Below are positions 1-9,884 of a stretch of DNA of 55,083 nucleotides, one piece after another. Source of the stretch: Chara braunii. Its lineage: Eukaryota > Streptophyta > Charophyceae > Charales > Characeae. Numbering within the stretch: the stretch's first letter is position 1; every line of letters starts with the position of its first letter. The stretch covers positions 2,159,378 through 2,214,460 of the forward strand of contig BFEA01000227.1 of assembly GCA_003427395.1 (NCBI GenBank). The letters are read 5' to 3'. The position numbers and the translations under genes were made by a program. The notes under the pieces were generated by a model. The model ran no database searches. It was not told the DNA's origin and saw nothing but the letters and a program-made list of their open reading frames with translations.

Positions 1-190
1 CTGCTCCTCCTTGTCATCAATGGCTGAATGACTGTTGCAGGTTCTTGGTGCGACAGCTCGTCATCGCCCTGAAAGATCCTTACAAGCCTCTCAGATCTGC
101 AGGACACTCTACTCCTACACTCCCATATAATCGTCGATTTCTCATTTGGAGAACTCAGGAGAGTATAGGTTCTCGTGAAGACTTAGGAAG

Positions 191-985
191 ATGGATGTCA
201 TAAGTGGATACTTTGACGACACCTCTCTGCGATTTGTTGCTGACAAATACATAAGCCTCATAAAGACAATGTCTACGAAGCAGCTCCTGGAAGAGAAAGA
301 AAGAATCGCTGCTGCAATTGATCGTAGAACCTTCAGGGAGGACACTTATAATAAACTTTCCCTCTTGACTGTGGGTGTGAGTAAGATTGGCAGTTCCATC
401 GTTGGCGGCCGAATAAGCATTGCAAAGCAGAAATTAGAGATCATTCAAGCCGAGATCGACAGGCGTGGACTCACAGAGCATGGGCAGACCGCTGCGGAAG
501 ACATCCACATCGCTACTGTAACAGAGCATGGGCAAACCGCTGTGGAAGACATCCACATCGCTCCAGAGCTTGGGCAGACCGCTGCGGAAGACATTTGCAT
601 CGCTACTGAGCCTGTCCAAATGGCTGCAGAGCATGTCCAAATGCCTGCAGAGCATGTCCAGACCGCTGCAGAGCGTTCTGTGCTTGTGAATAATAGCAAA
701 TCTGATACGAAGTGTAGGACAGCACACACACAACACATGACAAAAGGTATAAACAGTGTTGAAGAACGAGGGGGGAAAGAAGAAGACTACGCAAAACTGG
801 AAGAGAAACAGAAAGAGGAGGAGCAACAGGGAGGCAGACGAGCAGTAGAAAGTGTCGCTACGGTCATCAAGGGCACTGCAGTTTTGCTAGCTACTAGTTT
901 GGGCGATGGATTATGTCAGGGAGTGGCTGAGGGCGTGGGCAATGTATTGCTTGAGGTTGGGATGGCGGTAGTATCAGGATTGTGA
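191..985 (+). CDS. Uncharacterised 264-aa protein with internal repeats
   Basis: An ATG-initiated frame of 264 codons ends in TGA. I do not recognise the family. Residues 1-95 look like a folded, partly helical region ending in KQKLEIIQAEIDRRG. Residues about 95-160 are imperfect repeats of the type HGQTAAEDIHIA, followed by shorter variants (EPVQMAAEHVQ). A charged KEE-rich stretch lies near 195-220. The last 45 residues are Ala/Gly/Val-rich (GTAVLLATSLGDGLCQGVAEG), which could be a membrane-active or glycine-zipper helix; that is inference. The start was chosen because it is the first ATG of the frame, 190 bases from the window edge. A splice-acceptor-like CAG at about 38-40 leaves open an upstream exon. 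This is one of the few frames here that is long, ATG-started and not low-complexity throughout. Confidence 0.6.
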   Translation: MDVISGYFDDTSLRFVADKYISLIKTMSTKQLLEEKERIAAAIDRRTFREDTYNKLSLLTVGVSKIGSSIVGGRISIAKQKLEIIQAEIDRRGLTEHGQTAAEDIHIATVTEHGQTAVEDIHIAPELGQTAAEDICIATEPVQMAAEHVQMPAEHVQTAAERSVLVNNSKSDTKCRTAHTQHMTKGINSVEERGGKEEDYAKLEEKQKEEEQQGGRRAVESVATVIKGTAVLLATSLGDGLCQGVAEGVGNVLLEVGMAVVSGL

Positions 986-1124
986 TCACAGTGACCGAGA
1001 GCAGAGAAAAAGTGTTGAGCTGTAGAGCTGTTGAGCTCTAGCAATGGAATCGCGAAATGGGGACTACCGGTAGTGTCTCTGCTTGATGTTATTCGCCTAT
1101 GAATGAACTGCTCTGTCAGCAGAT

Positions 1125-1715
1125 GGACGATGGCAGAACGACAGGAACGACGGGTTGAAGAAGCACGGGGAAAGGAGGAGGAGGAGGAGGAGGAGGAGGA
1201 GGAGGAAGAGGTAAAGGAAGAAGTGAGACAGGAAGATGAAGGAGGAAGAGGAAGAACCGAAACAGGACTTTAGAGGGCATGGCGGAGGAAGAAGAGGAAG
1301 AGTTGAAGAAGCACGGGGAAAGGAGGAGGAGGAGGAGGAGGAGGAGGAGGAGGAGGAGGAGGAAGAAGAGGTAAAGGAAGAAGTGAGACAGGAAGATGAA
1401 GGAGGAAGAGAAAGAACCGAAACAGGACTTTAGAGGGCACGGCGGAGGAAGAAGAGGAAGGGGAAGAACCAAAACAGGACATAAAGGGCATGTCGAGAGG
1501 GTAGCTATGGAAGCATATCATCGGAAAACTGATATGATGCACCGTACAGCATGTGGACGATGCCAGGCCAACAACCTGAGGAAAGAAAAGGTTGTAGCAG
1601 AAGGAAAAGAAGACGAAGAAGACGAAGAAGACGAAGAAGACGAAGAAGACGATGAAGACGATGAAGATGATGAAGAAGAGAAACAGGAGGGGAAGGAGCA
1701 AGAGGGAGGAAGAAG
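1125..1715. repeat. Purine-rich GAGGAA/GAAGAC low-complexity tract with tandem duplication
   Basis: A block of about 150-160 bp containing a long GAG/GAA run is present twice (anchors GAAGAAGCACGGGG near 1157 and 1303; GTGAGACAGGAAGATGAAGG near 1225 and 1384), with a third partial copy from about 1458. A (GAAGAC)n run follows at about 1605-1670. Frames in it encode Glu/Asp runs on one strand and Leu/Phe runs on the other, which is expected of composition alone, so I call no gene here. It starts about 140 bases after the stop of the preceding gene. Confidence 0.8.
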
Positions 1716-1849
1716 ATAAGAAGAAAGAGGAGCACATGATGGGCACGTGCAGACCCATGGGAACGGCAGGGCTGAAGAAAAATAAGAAAAATAAAGCGAT
1801 AAGGAAAAGAATCTGTTCCATGGTAGCTAGAGCTGAAGGTTAGCGCTAG

Positions 1850-2600
1850 CACCCACCGAACCAGGCGGTATGTTAGGTAAACTGCTGACTGGCATGTACC
1901 GCTGTTTTGGCTATGGCCGCAAGCGGCATGCATTGCTGCAGACTCAGGAATTGTTGTCCGTGCTTTGGTGGTTATCCTGGCGGGTGGGCGGAGGGGCTCA
2001 TACTATGGACAGTGGACACATTGTAGGCACGTGGAGGTCTTCGTCTTGGCAATGCATGTTTGGGGGTTCTGCGTAGCTGTGATTCTACTATCATCAACGG
2101 CAAACGTCAGCATCAATGACCGAGGAGATTCGATAGCAAAGTTATCATGATCATGATCACCACCATCTGTCATCGGTGACGGTGTGGAGATGTTTTTTTT
2201 TTTTTTTTGAAGTCTCGTGCAGTCCGATGGACCATGGACCAGATAATAAACTGATCAGAGGAGGATTGGAAGGGAGGGAGGAGGTGGGACAGAATGTGAC
2301 CAGGGGAGGAGGAACTTGAAGGCTGGACGTATATTTCTGTTGTTTCATGGGTTGTCTTGTGCCCTCCTCCATGGACGATATGTGGCTGGGGGGTCCGGGG
2401 GTTGGGGGGGTGTAGGGCACAGGCGGACAAATTCCGAGGGGTTTGGAAGGGGTATGAGGCGGTTTAGCGTTGCCAATCGCAATTCTTTGGGTCTATTTTC
2501 AGTTTATATTATTGTGCAATAGCACAGACATTATTTTATTTTATTTTATTTTATTTTAAACACCCCCTGCAGTGCTTGTTGTACTGGTAGGAGCAGGTTC
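1850..2600. other. No gene recognised; homopolymer and (TTTTA)n tracts
   Basis: I see no convincing coding frame. The stretch holds a T run at about 2191-2208 and a short (TTTTA)n microsatellite at about 2530-2559. It is otherwise unremarkable spacer. Confidence 0.5.
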
Positions 2601-2604
2601 ACCA

Positions 2605-2945
2605 CAACATCCCTCAATCCACTCAGATGAGCAAGCAGCTTTTTTCCTATTTCAGACAAGGAGGCACATTTCAGTTGAGCCCTTCCACTACCTACAATGA
2701 AACAGTTTTACCCCTATAGCAAGCCTGAGTTACATGGAGCTGCACAGTACATCTGTTGAAATCTCTTTGTCAAATATGTTCACTTTGGCTATCTTTGGGT
2801 TATCATACCCCTTTGGGCCCTTTCACTTGACAATGTTCTTGCAGGTCCCCTCTTGCTATGCCTCTCACGTACAAGGCTGGCCGCGTTGATTGTGGTTGAG
2901 CGCCAGCTGCAAGTCCTGTACATGAGTAGCAATCACAGACACTTG
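2605..2945 (+). other. Exon-like segment, copy 1 of a duplicated pair
   Basis: A pyrimidine tract and TTCTTGCAG acceptor precede position 2845, and ACTTG/GTAAGA forms a donor at 2945/2946, giving a candidate 101-nt internal exon. In the frame reading PLLLCLSRTRL..LIVVERQL the segment matches a second copy at 5721-5785, and most differences fall at third codon positions. The intron-like sequence upstream (from about 2605) is also shared with copy 2 (from about 5512). I do not recognise the protein and see no flanking exons with certainty. This may be a relic of a duplicated gene or a captured gene fragment. Confidence 0.4.
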
Positions 2946-2999
2946 GTAAGATATCCATGAGGGGGAAAAAAAAAAAAAAAAAAAAAAAAACCGTTCTCC

Positions 3000-3222
3000 A
3001 AAAAATCTGAAAAACATATATGTTATATAAAATAATAATACAAACAACTTTTGCCTTGGAGGTTTGGTCAAATTCGTAACCAAACTCGAGTTAAAAATCA
3101 AAAACCAAAAAAAAAAGTTTTTTTTTTTTTTTTTTTTTTTTTTGAATATGTTCGGCTGAACACCCGAACATGTTCGGACATTCGGAAAAGCTCCGAACAT
3201 GTTCGGTGTGCTACACTTGGGA
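3000..3222 (+). repeat. Internal fragment of the 0.9-kb TIR element family
   Basis: From the motif CAAACAACTTTTGCCTTGG (about 3042) through the palindromic CGAACATGTTCGG pair to GTGCTACAC, this aligns with the middle of the elements at 39861-40754 (plus) and 48654-49589 (minus). Neither terminal inverted repeat is present, so this is a truncated copy. It sits between an A run (about 2966-2990) and other low-complexity DNA. Confidence 0.5.
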
Positions 3223-3229
3223 CTAGAGT

Positions 3230-4550
3230 TGAAGGGCGGAAACAAGAGCGAGCTGGGCGGGTGGTGGGGGATTAGCCGCAGCAGCAGCAGGAGGAGGAGG
3301 AGGAGCAGCTGGGAGAGCGAGGGGTTGGGGGCGAGGATTGAGTAACGGAGGAGTGGACGGGGTGTTTGGGTAGAGAGGAGGTTGATAGGGGTTCTGCTAC
3401 TTGCTCCCTGACGATAAGGACACTGCGTGGAGTAGCGTTCAATGTGCATTATGATTGGAAACAGGTCCAGAACTTGACATTTGAGTGGCACTGCATGATT
3501 CTTCTTTGAAGTGTCGTGGTCAATCGAGAATAAAAGACTCTGAAAACATGTTAAACAAGGAAAAGAGTGAGTACATAAATAAACCAACCGAACAATCAGA
3601 TTTTTTTTTTTTTTTTTAAACCCTCGTCTCATCAGTGTTAGTGGTGCTGATAAGAGCAGACACCACTAGCACCGGGGGAGGGGATCCGTCTAATATTGGT
3701 GGGGAGCGTCGGGTTGGTGATCTATGGAAAACCCCGCAGACTTAAGGTCCATGCCGGACACAATTATTTGTCCGGCGGGTGCGTGTCAACATCGATGAAC
3801 CAGCCAGACAAATGGATGTCGTCATCGATAAAACACAGACATGGGGGCATACCAAACACAGCAGCCCCCCTGATAGTGTTGCAGGCATTCTATACGCCCT
3901 ATCACAAACAGATCCATTGCCCCGTCGCGAATGCACATATTTATTGTGAACGTGTACATCGACCCGTTGCGAGATATGTGCATTTGCGACGAACTTGTTT
4001 CAGGTTGGGCCATACCAGGACCTGGCCCAGTGAAAATAATAGACTTGGAGAGACTGGTGACTCTACGCAAGACCACCAATGGCATGTGGAGTACGAATAG
4101 CAGCAGGCCTGAAGGTCAACCGTGCCTTAGGAAGCACAGGAAGGGTCCCTGCTGCACTGCCCGCATCAATAAGGGATCATATGGCTTTGCCTGTTTTTCA
4201 ATCAGAGAGGGTGAACGCTGGGGAGTCGTATGGAACTGCAGTAGGGCAGTGAAAAGTATACCTTGTTCTGTCGTTCATATAAGATAGCACAAAATGTGAG
4301 GCGTTACGAGGAGGACATAATGTGCTACATCATAGAAGTAGAGGTCATGCAGAAGGACATACCTTGTTCTGGGATGGGAAATATAGGTATATAAAATAAT
4401 AACGAAGGTCGACTGCGGCTCCACCCACGTAGGAGTATTCAAATTGGTGAGTTTGCAAGCATGGGGGGTAGCAGTACCAAGGATTCGGAACAACACGACG
4501 GTCTACTGAACCGCAATGTGGAAAATACAGATTAAAAAAAAAGAAATAAT
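3230..4550. other. No gene recognised
   Basis: A few frames of 100-130 codons exist, but they lack repeat support, recognisable domains or splice context. A T run lies at 3600-3617. I see nothing else that can be supported. Confidence 0.4.
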
Positions 4551-4556
4551 AAAAAA

Positions 4557-4582
4557 AGGATTCGGTCCTTTGGGACATCCGT

Positions 4583-4614
<32 letters not shown>

Positions 4615-4630
4615 GGCCAAAAAAANGGCC

Positions 4631-4662
<32 letters not shown>

Positions 4663-4667
4663 TTCGG
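4557..4667 (+). pseudogene. U6 snRNA retropseudogene (5' half) with target-site duplication
   Basis: Positions 4565-4618 match the first half of plant-type U6 snRNA: the 5' stem-loop (TCCTTTGGGACATCCG), then AATTGGAACGATACAGAG and AAGATTAGCATGGCC. The match stops there and runs into an A tract (4619-4657, with one ambiguous base at 4626). The direct repeat AGGATTCGG flanks the insert at 4557-4565 and 4659-4667. Truncation, A tail and target duplication are the hallmarks of LINE-mediated retrotransposition. The ACAGAG box is present, but the U2-pairing and 3' regions are missing, so it cannot work in the spliceosome. Confidence 0.85.
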
Positions 4668-4669
4668 AA

Positions 4670-5510
4670 GAGTAACGTCAGAAAAGACAGCAGAAAGGAC
4701 AGACTTGTCATAGGCCATTGTTGGTTGCGTGTGAAGAGAGAGAGGACAGGATAAGTGATGCAAGCGGAATGCAAAATGAGGACTTCAAGATGAAACAAAA
4801 GTGAGAGGTGTATAGAACATGTAAGCCATAAGCCTGAAGTTCAACCGGAGTTGGGCGCAGCGGCAAGGGCTGACCAGAGTTGGGAGAAGCAAGAGGGACT
4901 CAGTCTGGTTTTTGAGGTCCTCACATGCATGCTCAATAATGTGGCATTGGATGTCTGGGCAGTGGGCAAAGGATATCCAAACAGATCAATGAGAAGAAAT
5001 GAATGTGGACGACGCCAATCCCAATGTTCCCAATCGTTAAGACCAGACTGTAAACACAAAAACAGAACTAATGCAAAACTTCTCAATTATTTTGAAAGAA
5101 AGGATACACATTACAAAAACGCTAATGTAAGAGAGAAACAACAATCGACGTTGCCCAGAACACTCTTTAGCTTTAGGGCATGATGGGACATGGAGTGCGT
5201 CGTGCAAGCATGGATGAATCAGATATGAGTTGTCATGTTTGCTCTACACAACTCCACATAGAACGCATGACGGCGATGGAGTCGGATGGACTGTTTCTTC
5301 GGACTCTCATTAACTCGTCACTGTCGTCAGGAGGTTGAACTCCAACAGTGTTTTTTTCCCGTGATGAATTTGACTGATGGATAAGGACTCACCGCCCCAC
5401 CGAGTGTTAGGGATACCTCTGAGAAACGTTGTTGGCTTGACTCACACCAAACCTGCAATCCTAGCAGACTGTCAGTCCAAACCCCTCAGAGCCTCTGTGT
5501 TTTAAAGTTT
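4670..5510. other. No gene recognised
   Basis: Short overlapping frames on both strands without domain, repeat or splice support. Nothing further can be claimed. Confidence 0.4.
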
Positions 5511-5511
5511 C

Positions 5512-5793
5512 ACCACAACAGCCCCTGTTCCACGCAGATGAATAGAATCTGATCCAAAATCACATCAGCTTTTTCCTGTCTTGCAGACAATGAAGCGCAC
5601 TTGAGATGAACCAATCCAACAAGGAAGCAGTTTTTACCTCTATACTTGGGGCACAATAGATCCATTGTATCCTTTCTTAACTTTCTTTGAGGTTACGTAC
5701 CCTTTTATTTCTTCTTGCAGCTCCTCTTTTACTGTGCCTCTCGCGTACAAGGCTGATCATGTTGATTATGGTTGAGCGCCAGCTGCCCACATC
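5512..5793 (+). other. Exon-like segment, copy 2 of a duplicated pair
   Basis: This is the second copy of the segment at 2605-2945. The acceptor TTCTTGCAG ends at 5720. The frame PLLLCLSRTRLIMLIMVERQL then follows, keeping the same residues as copy 1 while many codons differ at position three. After the shared part the frame stays open to about 6007 (107 codons in all), but I see no donor matching that of copy 1. The product is unknown. Confidence 0.4.
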
Positions 5794-5940
5794 CCTGTGC
5801 GCCTTGAAGCACCAGTACATGGCCACCTGGGCCGCGGGCCTGACACCTCAAATTCTGAAAGGCTTAGCGCGAAACGCAAACGCGACCGCCGATCTAATTT
5901 ATCGGTGGCGGGCGCAGCGTTTGACGTTTTGGCCTCGCTC

Positions 5941-6080
5941 GTTTTCTTGTGGCGACAAGTTTCAGACTGCAAGGCCGGGGCCGTGTACTAGTGGTTCAGC
6001 AGCACACTAAGTCTTGCACATTGTGATCATATTGTTTTCTTGTGGCGACGAGTTTCGGACTGCAAGGCCGGGGCCTGTAC
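5941..6080. repeat. Two copies of a 47-bp unit, period 93 bp
   Basis: The unit beginning GTTTTCTTGTGGCGAC and ending in AAGGCCGGGGCC appears at 5941-5988 and again at 6034-6080 with only a few substitutions. This is a local tandem duplication with no known function. Confidence 0.8.
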
Positions 6081-6692
6081 AGAGTAAACTTTAAGGGGGA
6101 GGTACACTCCTGTTCATTTTTCCTTCAGGTCTTCAGCTGATATTTTGTTTGTTATCTTTATGATTCTCATTCGTGTGCATTACCACTAGTACAACAGGGG
6201 AGGGAGGAATGAAAGGGAAGGAGGTGTTCTGTAGGAAGCGAGGGGTGGGGGAGGAAGAAGGGGTGGATTAGGGAAGTGGAGTGGCAAGGAACAGAACTGT
6301 TACGCAGGTCCTGGAGTAGCGAGCCTCATAGAGTTCTTCATAGTACTCAATCTTGGAGCAGAAAACTCTAGTCTAAGAATGGCACGATAGGTTAGTCAGT
6401 GTATGGCTTGCAGGAGATTTAAAGGTCGAGGAGCAGCCGTTGCCTATCGTAAGTGGCCACCCCTACAGACCGGAAAAGACTGGTTCGGCTGTGGACTGCG
6501 GAAGCACCACAGCTGACACAGAGATACAGAGTGAGGAAGTCTCTGACATGGCTTCCAGTGCAGGTCATAAGTGGAAGATGAGGGCACATATTTATACAGG
6601 CATGGGAAAGGGGGAGCGGAACCTGTCCGCAGGGAAGGGAGCTCGACTTTGTGGCAGAGTTCAGGACATGCTGGGCATTTTCGGTGTCAGTG

Positions 6693-6696
<4 letters not shown>

Positions 6697-6748
<52 letters not shown>
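6697..6748. repeat. (CT)n microsatellite
   Basis: About 26 uninterrupted CT units. Any frame running through it (Ser-Leu or Arg-Glu repeats) is an artefact of composition. Confidence 0.95.
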
Positions 6749-6751
<3 letters not shown>

Positions 6752-7258
6752 ATGCATATCTCATAGTGTATTTGTGTCCATGGTCTGCTCCGAAATTTGT
6801 CCATAACGCCCTCTTTGACAGTCTGCAGTTCTGCAGTGGTTGGCTAATAAATGTGAGTCCTGGATGATAGTAAGGGACTAGCAGTATGTTTAGCAAAGCG
6901 CATCAGAATCAAAATGACATTGTGTGACAACGCTAGCGCAGCTGTGCAACAACACTACCTTGATGCCAAATGCACTGACTAAACTGTCATGCCGGTCCGC
7001 TGTTTTTTAACCCGACTTTGATTACAAAGTCGAGGGCAGAACAGCCAGAACAAAACGTGGGACACAGAATAGAGAATAGATTTTGAAGCACCATCACGGT
7101 GCCTTCGTCTTTTGACCCCATGGATACAAAGACAAAAAAAAAAAAAAAAAACAATGCGAGCCATCAGTCAGCCAAGAAGTGCAAAGCGTTCTCGCATGGG
7201 AGTCACGGGTTCAAAGTTCCGTTGTGCAGCATGCTTGATATCCAATTATAAGCTCTCT

Positions 7259-8689
7259 TCATGGACCACTCCAAATCCATTCTATCCTGGCAAAACCTGG
7301 CCCTGGCATCCACATCGCCGGATACAATGCGTCATCACGAGGGAGGCCATTAAGGTGAAGATCACTTCTTTTTCTGTCACGATTGCTGCAATCAAATTGA
7401 AGATCATTGGCGAAAGACAACGACCGAGAATGCATGTCGAGATTCACGACAACAGCCCCTCCTTCCTTGTCAAACCCGTCAAGGAGTGAGTCGCCGCCGT
7501 ACGTCTTATATGACCCAATCCGTGTAGACATGTCGACAGTGGAGCCATCACTGTGCAGTGACCAATATGCATTGGGCTCTGGAGTAGCTGAGCGCTCTGG
7601 AGTAGCTGAAAACTCTTTGGTCGGAAGAGAAACGACTCCAGCAGCAAATATTTTGCATGGCTGCAGCTGGCGGACTCTCCATCTATGCCTGCCAGTGCAG
7701 AGAGGTAGCTTCAATACTGCTAACCCAGTCAAATATGAATCAAGAGGACACCGCACTGAGTCTCCTTGAGGCGTCAGTACTCCACCCTCGAAACTGGATT
7801 CTGGATAAAAGGACCATAGTCCCGGGAAATCGACGATTCCGTAAGCAGCAGAAATCTCATTTTCTGCTGTTTTAGCTGGTGCAACGGAAACTTTGGGAAC
7901 CATGGAACGCCATGGCATCACAAACAATGATCCGGGTGTCATACCTCTTGAAAGGCAGACGGCCTGCACTCTGCGCAATGCAGCCAGTACCTCTGGCCTC
8001 AAGATTTGCAAGGGCTCGATCTTCTGCTCCACAAGCCAGGTTTTGATAAAAGGAAGGTCGATATGATTTTCGAAGATCTCCTGCACATCCTCCCTCGATA
8101 AGCAACCTCCTCCCTCCTGATTTCCCTCCTCAGCACTGGAATCGATAACTACTGCCGCAGGCGGGGGGGAAGTCTTAGCGTTCTTGTGTTGGACGCAACT
8201 GAGGTCGAGGTCATTGGGTAGTGGACAAAGCAGTGCATCTGCAATTTCAGTCTCTGTGATATGTGGTGGAAGCTCCACGCTCGTCAGGACATACACAATT
8301 GTCTCCTTTCTCAACCCCTCAAACTTGAAGTCTTCATTATCAGAGCAGATGGAGTTGACCATTACCATTGCTGCAGCATGGGACAATCCTTCTGCTCGCC
8401 TTTCCACTGCCGCGTTGAGCAGAAATTTCAGTTTTGGCTCACAGGGCAGGGTGGACACAAAGAGTACGACCCTTTCGCACAAACTACACACCTGATACTG
8501 CTCCGCCAAGAGGTAAACGTCGACCAAACTTTCCGGGGAACTTTCATCGTTCCAGGAAAAAGGGACCCCATGCATGTAACCGATCAGCACTTTCAGACTG
8601 TCTGCATTCACAGTTGGAAAGAGGGATTCTCTCCATCGAACGCTCCTTCATATTTCCATAGAGCAGTTTCTGGAAATACTCGCTCCTAC
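7259..8689 (-). pseudogene. BTB/POZ protein with C-terminal SPRY-like domain, 3' part of a split gene
   Basis: Read on the minus strand, the segment opens at 8689 inside the BTB fold with SEYFQKLLYGNMKERS, continues through NADSLKVLIGYMHG and the helical SLVDVYLLAEQYQVCSL, then a BACK-like helical stretch. The C-terminal 170 residues resemble a SPRY/B30.2 beta-sandwich (GRHRWRVRQL, AAGVVS, YWSLHSDGS, LYPAMWMPGPGF), ending WSGP-stop at 7259. BTB proteins commonly serve as adaptors for cullin-3 ubiquitin ligases; SPRY domains bind partner proteins. One extra base in the AAA run at 8618-8620 shifts the frame between ERIPL and PTVNADSL (mutation or sequencing error). The start of the gene is not here: it lies at 36278-36462 on the opposite strand, separated by LTR sequence inserted after 8689. 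Confidence 0.85.
8686..8689. other. Gypsy-3 target-site duplication, left copy (CTAC)
   Basis: CTAC directly abuts the LTR start at 8690. In the sense of the BTB gene it reads GTAG, the same four bases that precede the other LTR at 36459-36462. Removing the LTR and one copy joins RALLAS to RSEYFQKL in frame. Confidence 0.8.
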
Positions 8690-9863
8690 TAAAAGGGCCT
8701 TTACCCGATATAGGCCTCAGGCCTTGTAAAAATAAAGTAGCTCGGGCCTTGTAAAAGTAAAGCATTGTGAAAAGGTGTCTCGCCAGGGCTCAGAAACGTG
8801 AAAGCAGGTCGAAGGTCAAGTTCTCTATCATCAGGCACATCTATATCTAAAGCAAAGGGCATTGTCAAAAGACTTACCTGTTCACCAGGAGATGTGTATG
8901 TCATGTCTGTTTGGGTAAGAGTGTGTCTGCACGTGCAGGCAGTGTACCTGTTCGTGCAAAGGAAAGTGTCTGTTCAAGCAGTAAATGTGTCTGTTCGTTG
9001 AGAGTTGTGCCTGCCCGAAAGTCAAGTCAATAGGCACAGTCCCAGTTCTGGTCTAAGTCAAGGGGTCAGTCCAGATCCAGACTTTCAAGTCCAAATACAG
9101 GCCGAGAGGCCTCAGCAGCAGTTGAACTTCACTGGGACTCTACTGGGACACATGCAATGCAGGGTCTGGGACAAAGGACAGGCTGAATTGAGCCAATGCA
9201 GACCCAGCGAGGAGTGGCCAGCACTATAAAGAAAGCTGCCAGCCTCATTCCTTGCCAGATCTCCACTGGCTTGAATGCGTGGAAGTGCTGGTGCGCTTGT
9301 GCGTTAGTCAGTAGGAGTAGCGCTGGAGGAGGGAAGATGCGCTAAGAGGGAAGAAGAAGACTGTGCGCTGGAAGGGACGCAGCCATAGCTGCCCAGCGAG
9401 TTAGTAAGTAGAGTAGAAGGGTTAGTACTTAGCTATGAGTAGTATTCAGAGTAGATCCTTGTGAGAACAGTGTGTGCATGCATCCTAGGAGGAAGAGACT
9501 GAGACGAAGAGTGTTCATTCAAGGTTTGGCTATGGGAGACACTTACCTGAGTTGGTTGTGAACTGCAGAGTTGGCGCTGATGAGTTGTGACCATATTGAT
9601 GACTGGGAGACAATCTGCAGGGGTAGCGCTGATGCCTTGGAAGGCATATTGCTGAGTTGAGCAGAGATTTGTGTTGCGCTGATGAGCGCTGGACTCAGGG
9701 GAACTTTGAAACACTTTGTAATCATATTTCTGATAATATAAGCTGTGAGACTCCGTCCTCTTCTTCTCTACCTTTGTCTATGGTTGAGACTATTGATCAC
9801 TGTGTGTGAAGATGATGCATGACATGTACACATCTGTGTGAGATGGTCCCCAGGACCCATGCA
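8690..9863 (+). mobile_element. Gypsy-3 5' LTR
   Basis: This 1174-bp sequence begins TAAAAGGGCC and ends GGACCCATGCA. It is repeated almost identically, in inverted orientation, at 36463-37591. It is followed by a primer-binding-like site (9867-9884) and a gag frame, so it is the 5' LTR of a plus-strand element. It lacks the common TG start (TA instead) but has the CA end. The high similarity of the two LTRs implies a fairly recent insertion. Compared with the other LTR it carries an extra 45 bp at about 9378-9423, bounded by AAGGG repeats. Confidence 0.85.
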
Positions 9864-9866
9864 ATT

Positions 9867-9884
9867 TTGGTACCGAAGCAGATG
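9867..9884 (+). other. Gypsy-3 primer-binding site (putative)
   Basis: Three to four bases after the LTR the sequence reads TTGGTACCGAAGCAGATG. TGGT complements a tRNA 3' CCA end, and the beginning resembles but does not equal the initiator-Met site TGGTATCAGAGC found in Gypsy-2. The tRNA used cannot be named from this sequence. Confidence 0.5.

Noticed and set aside
1236-1821. Several 65-183 codon frames of Glu/Asp or Leu/Phe runs
   Set aside because: They are translations of (GAG)n/(GAAGAC)n low-complexity DNA on the two strands and show no independent coding evidence.
3600-3660. CTGATGAG on the minus strand near 3631, a possible fifth hammerhead
   Set aside because: No GAAAC core follows at the required distance and no stem II or cleavage triplet can be drawn.
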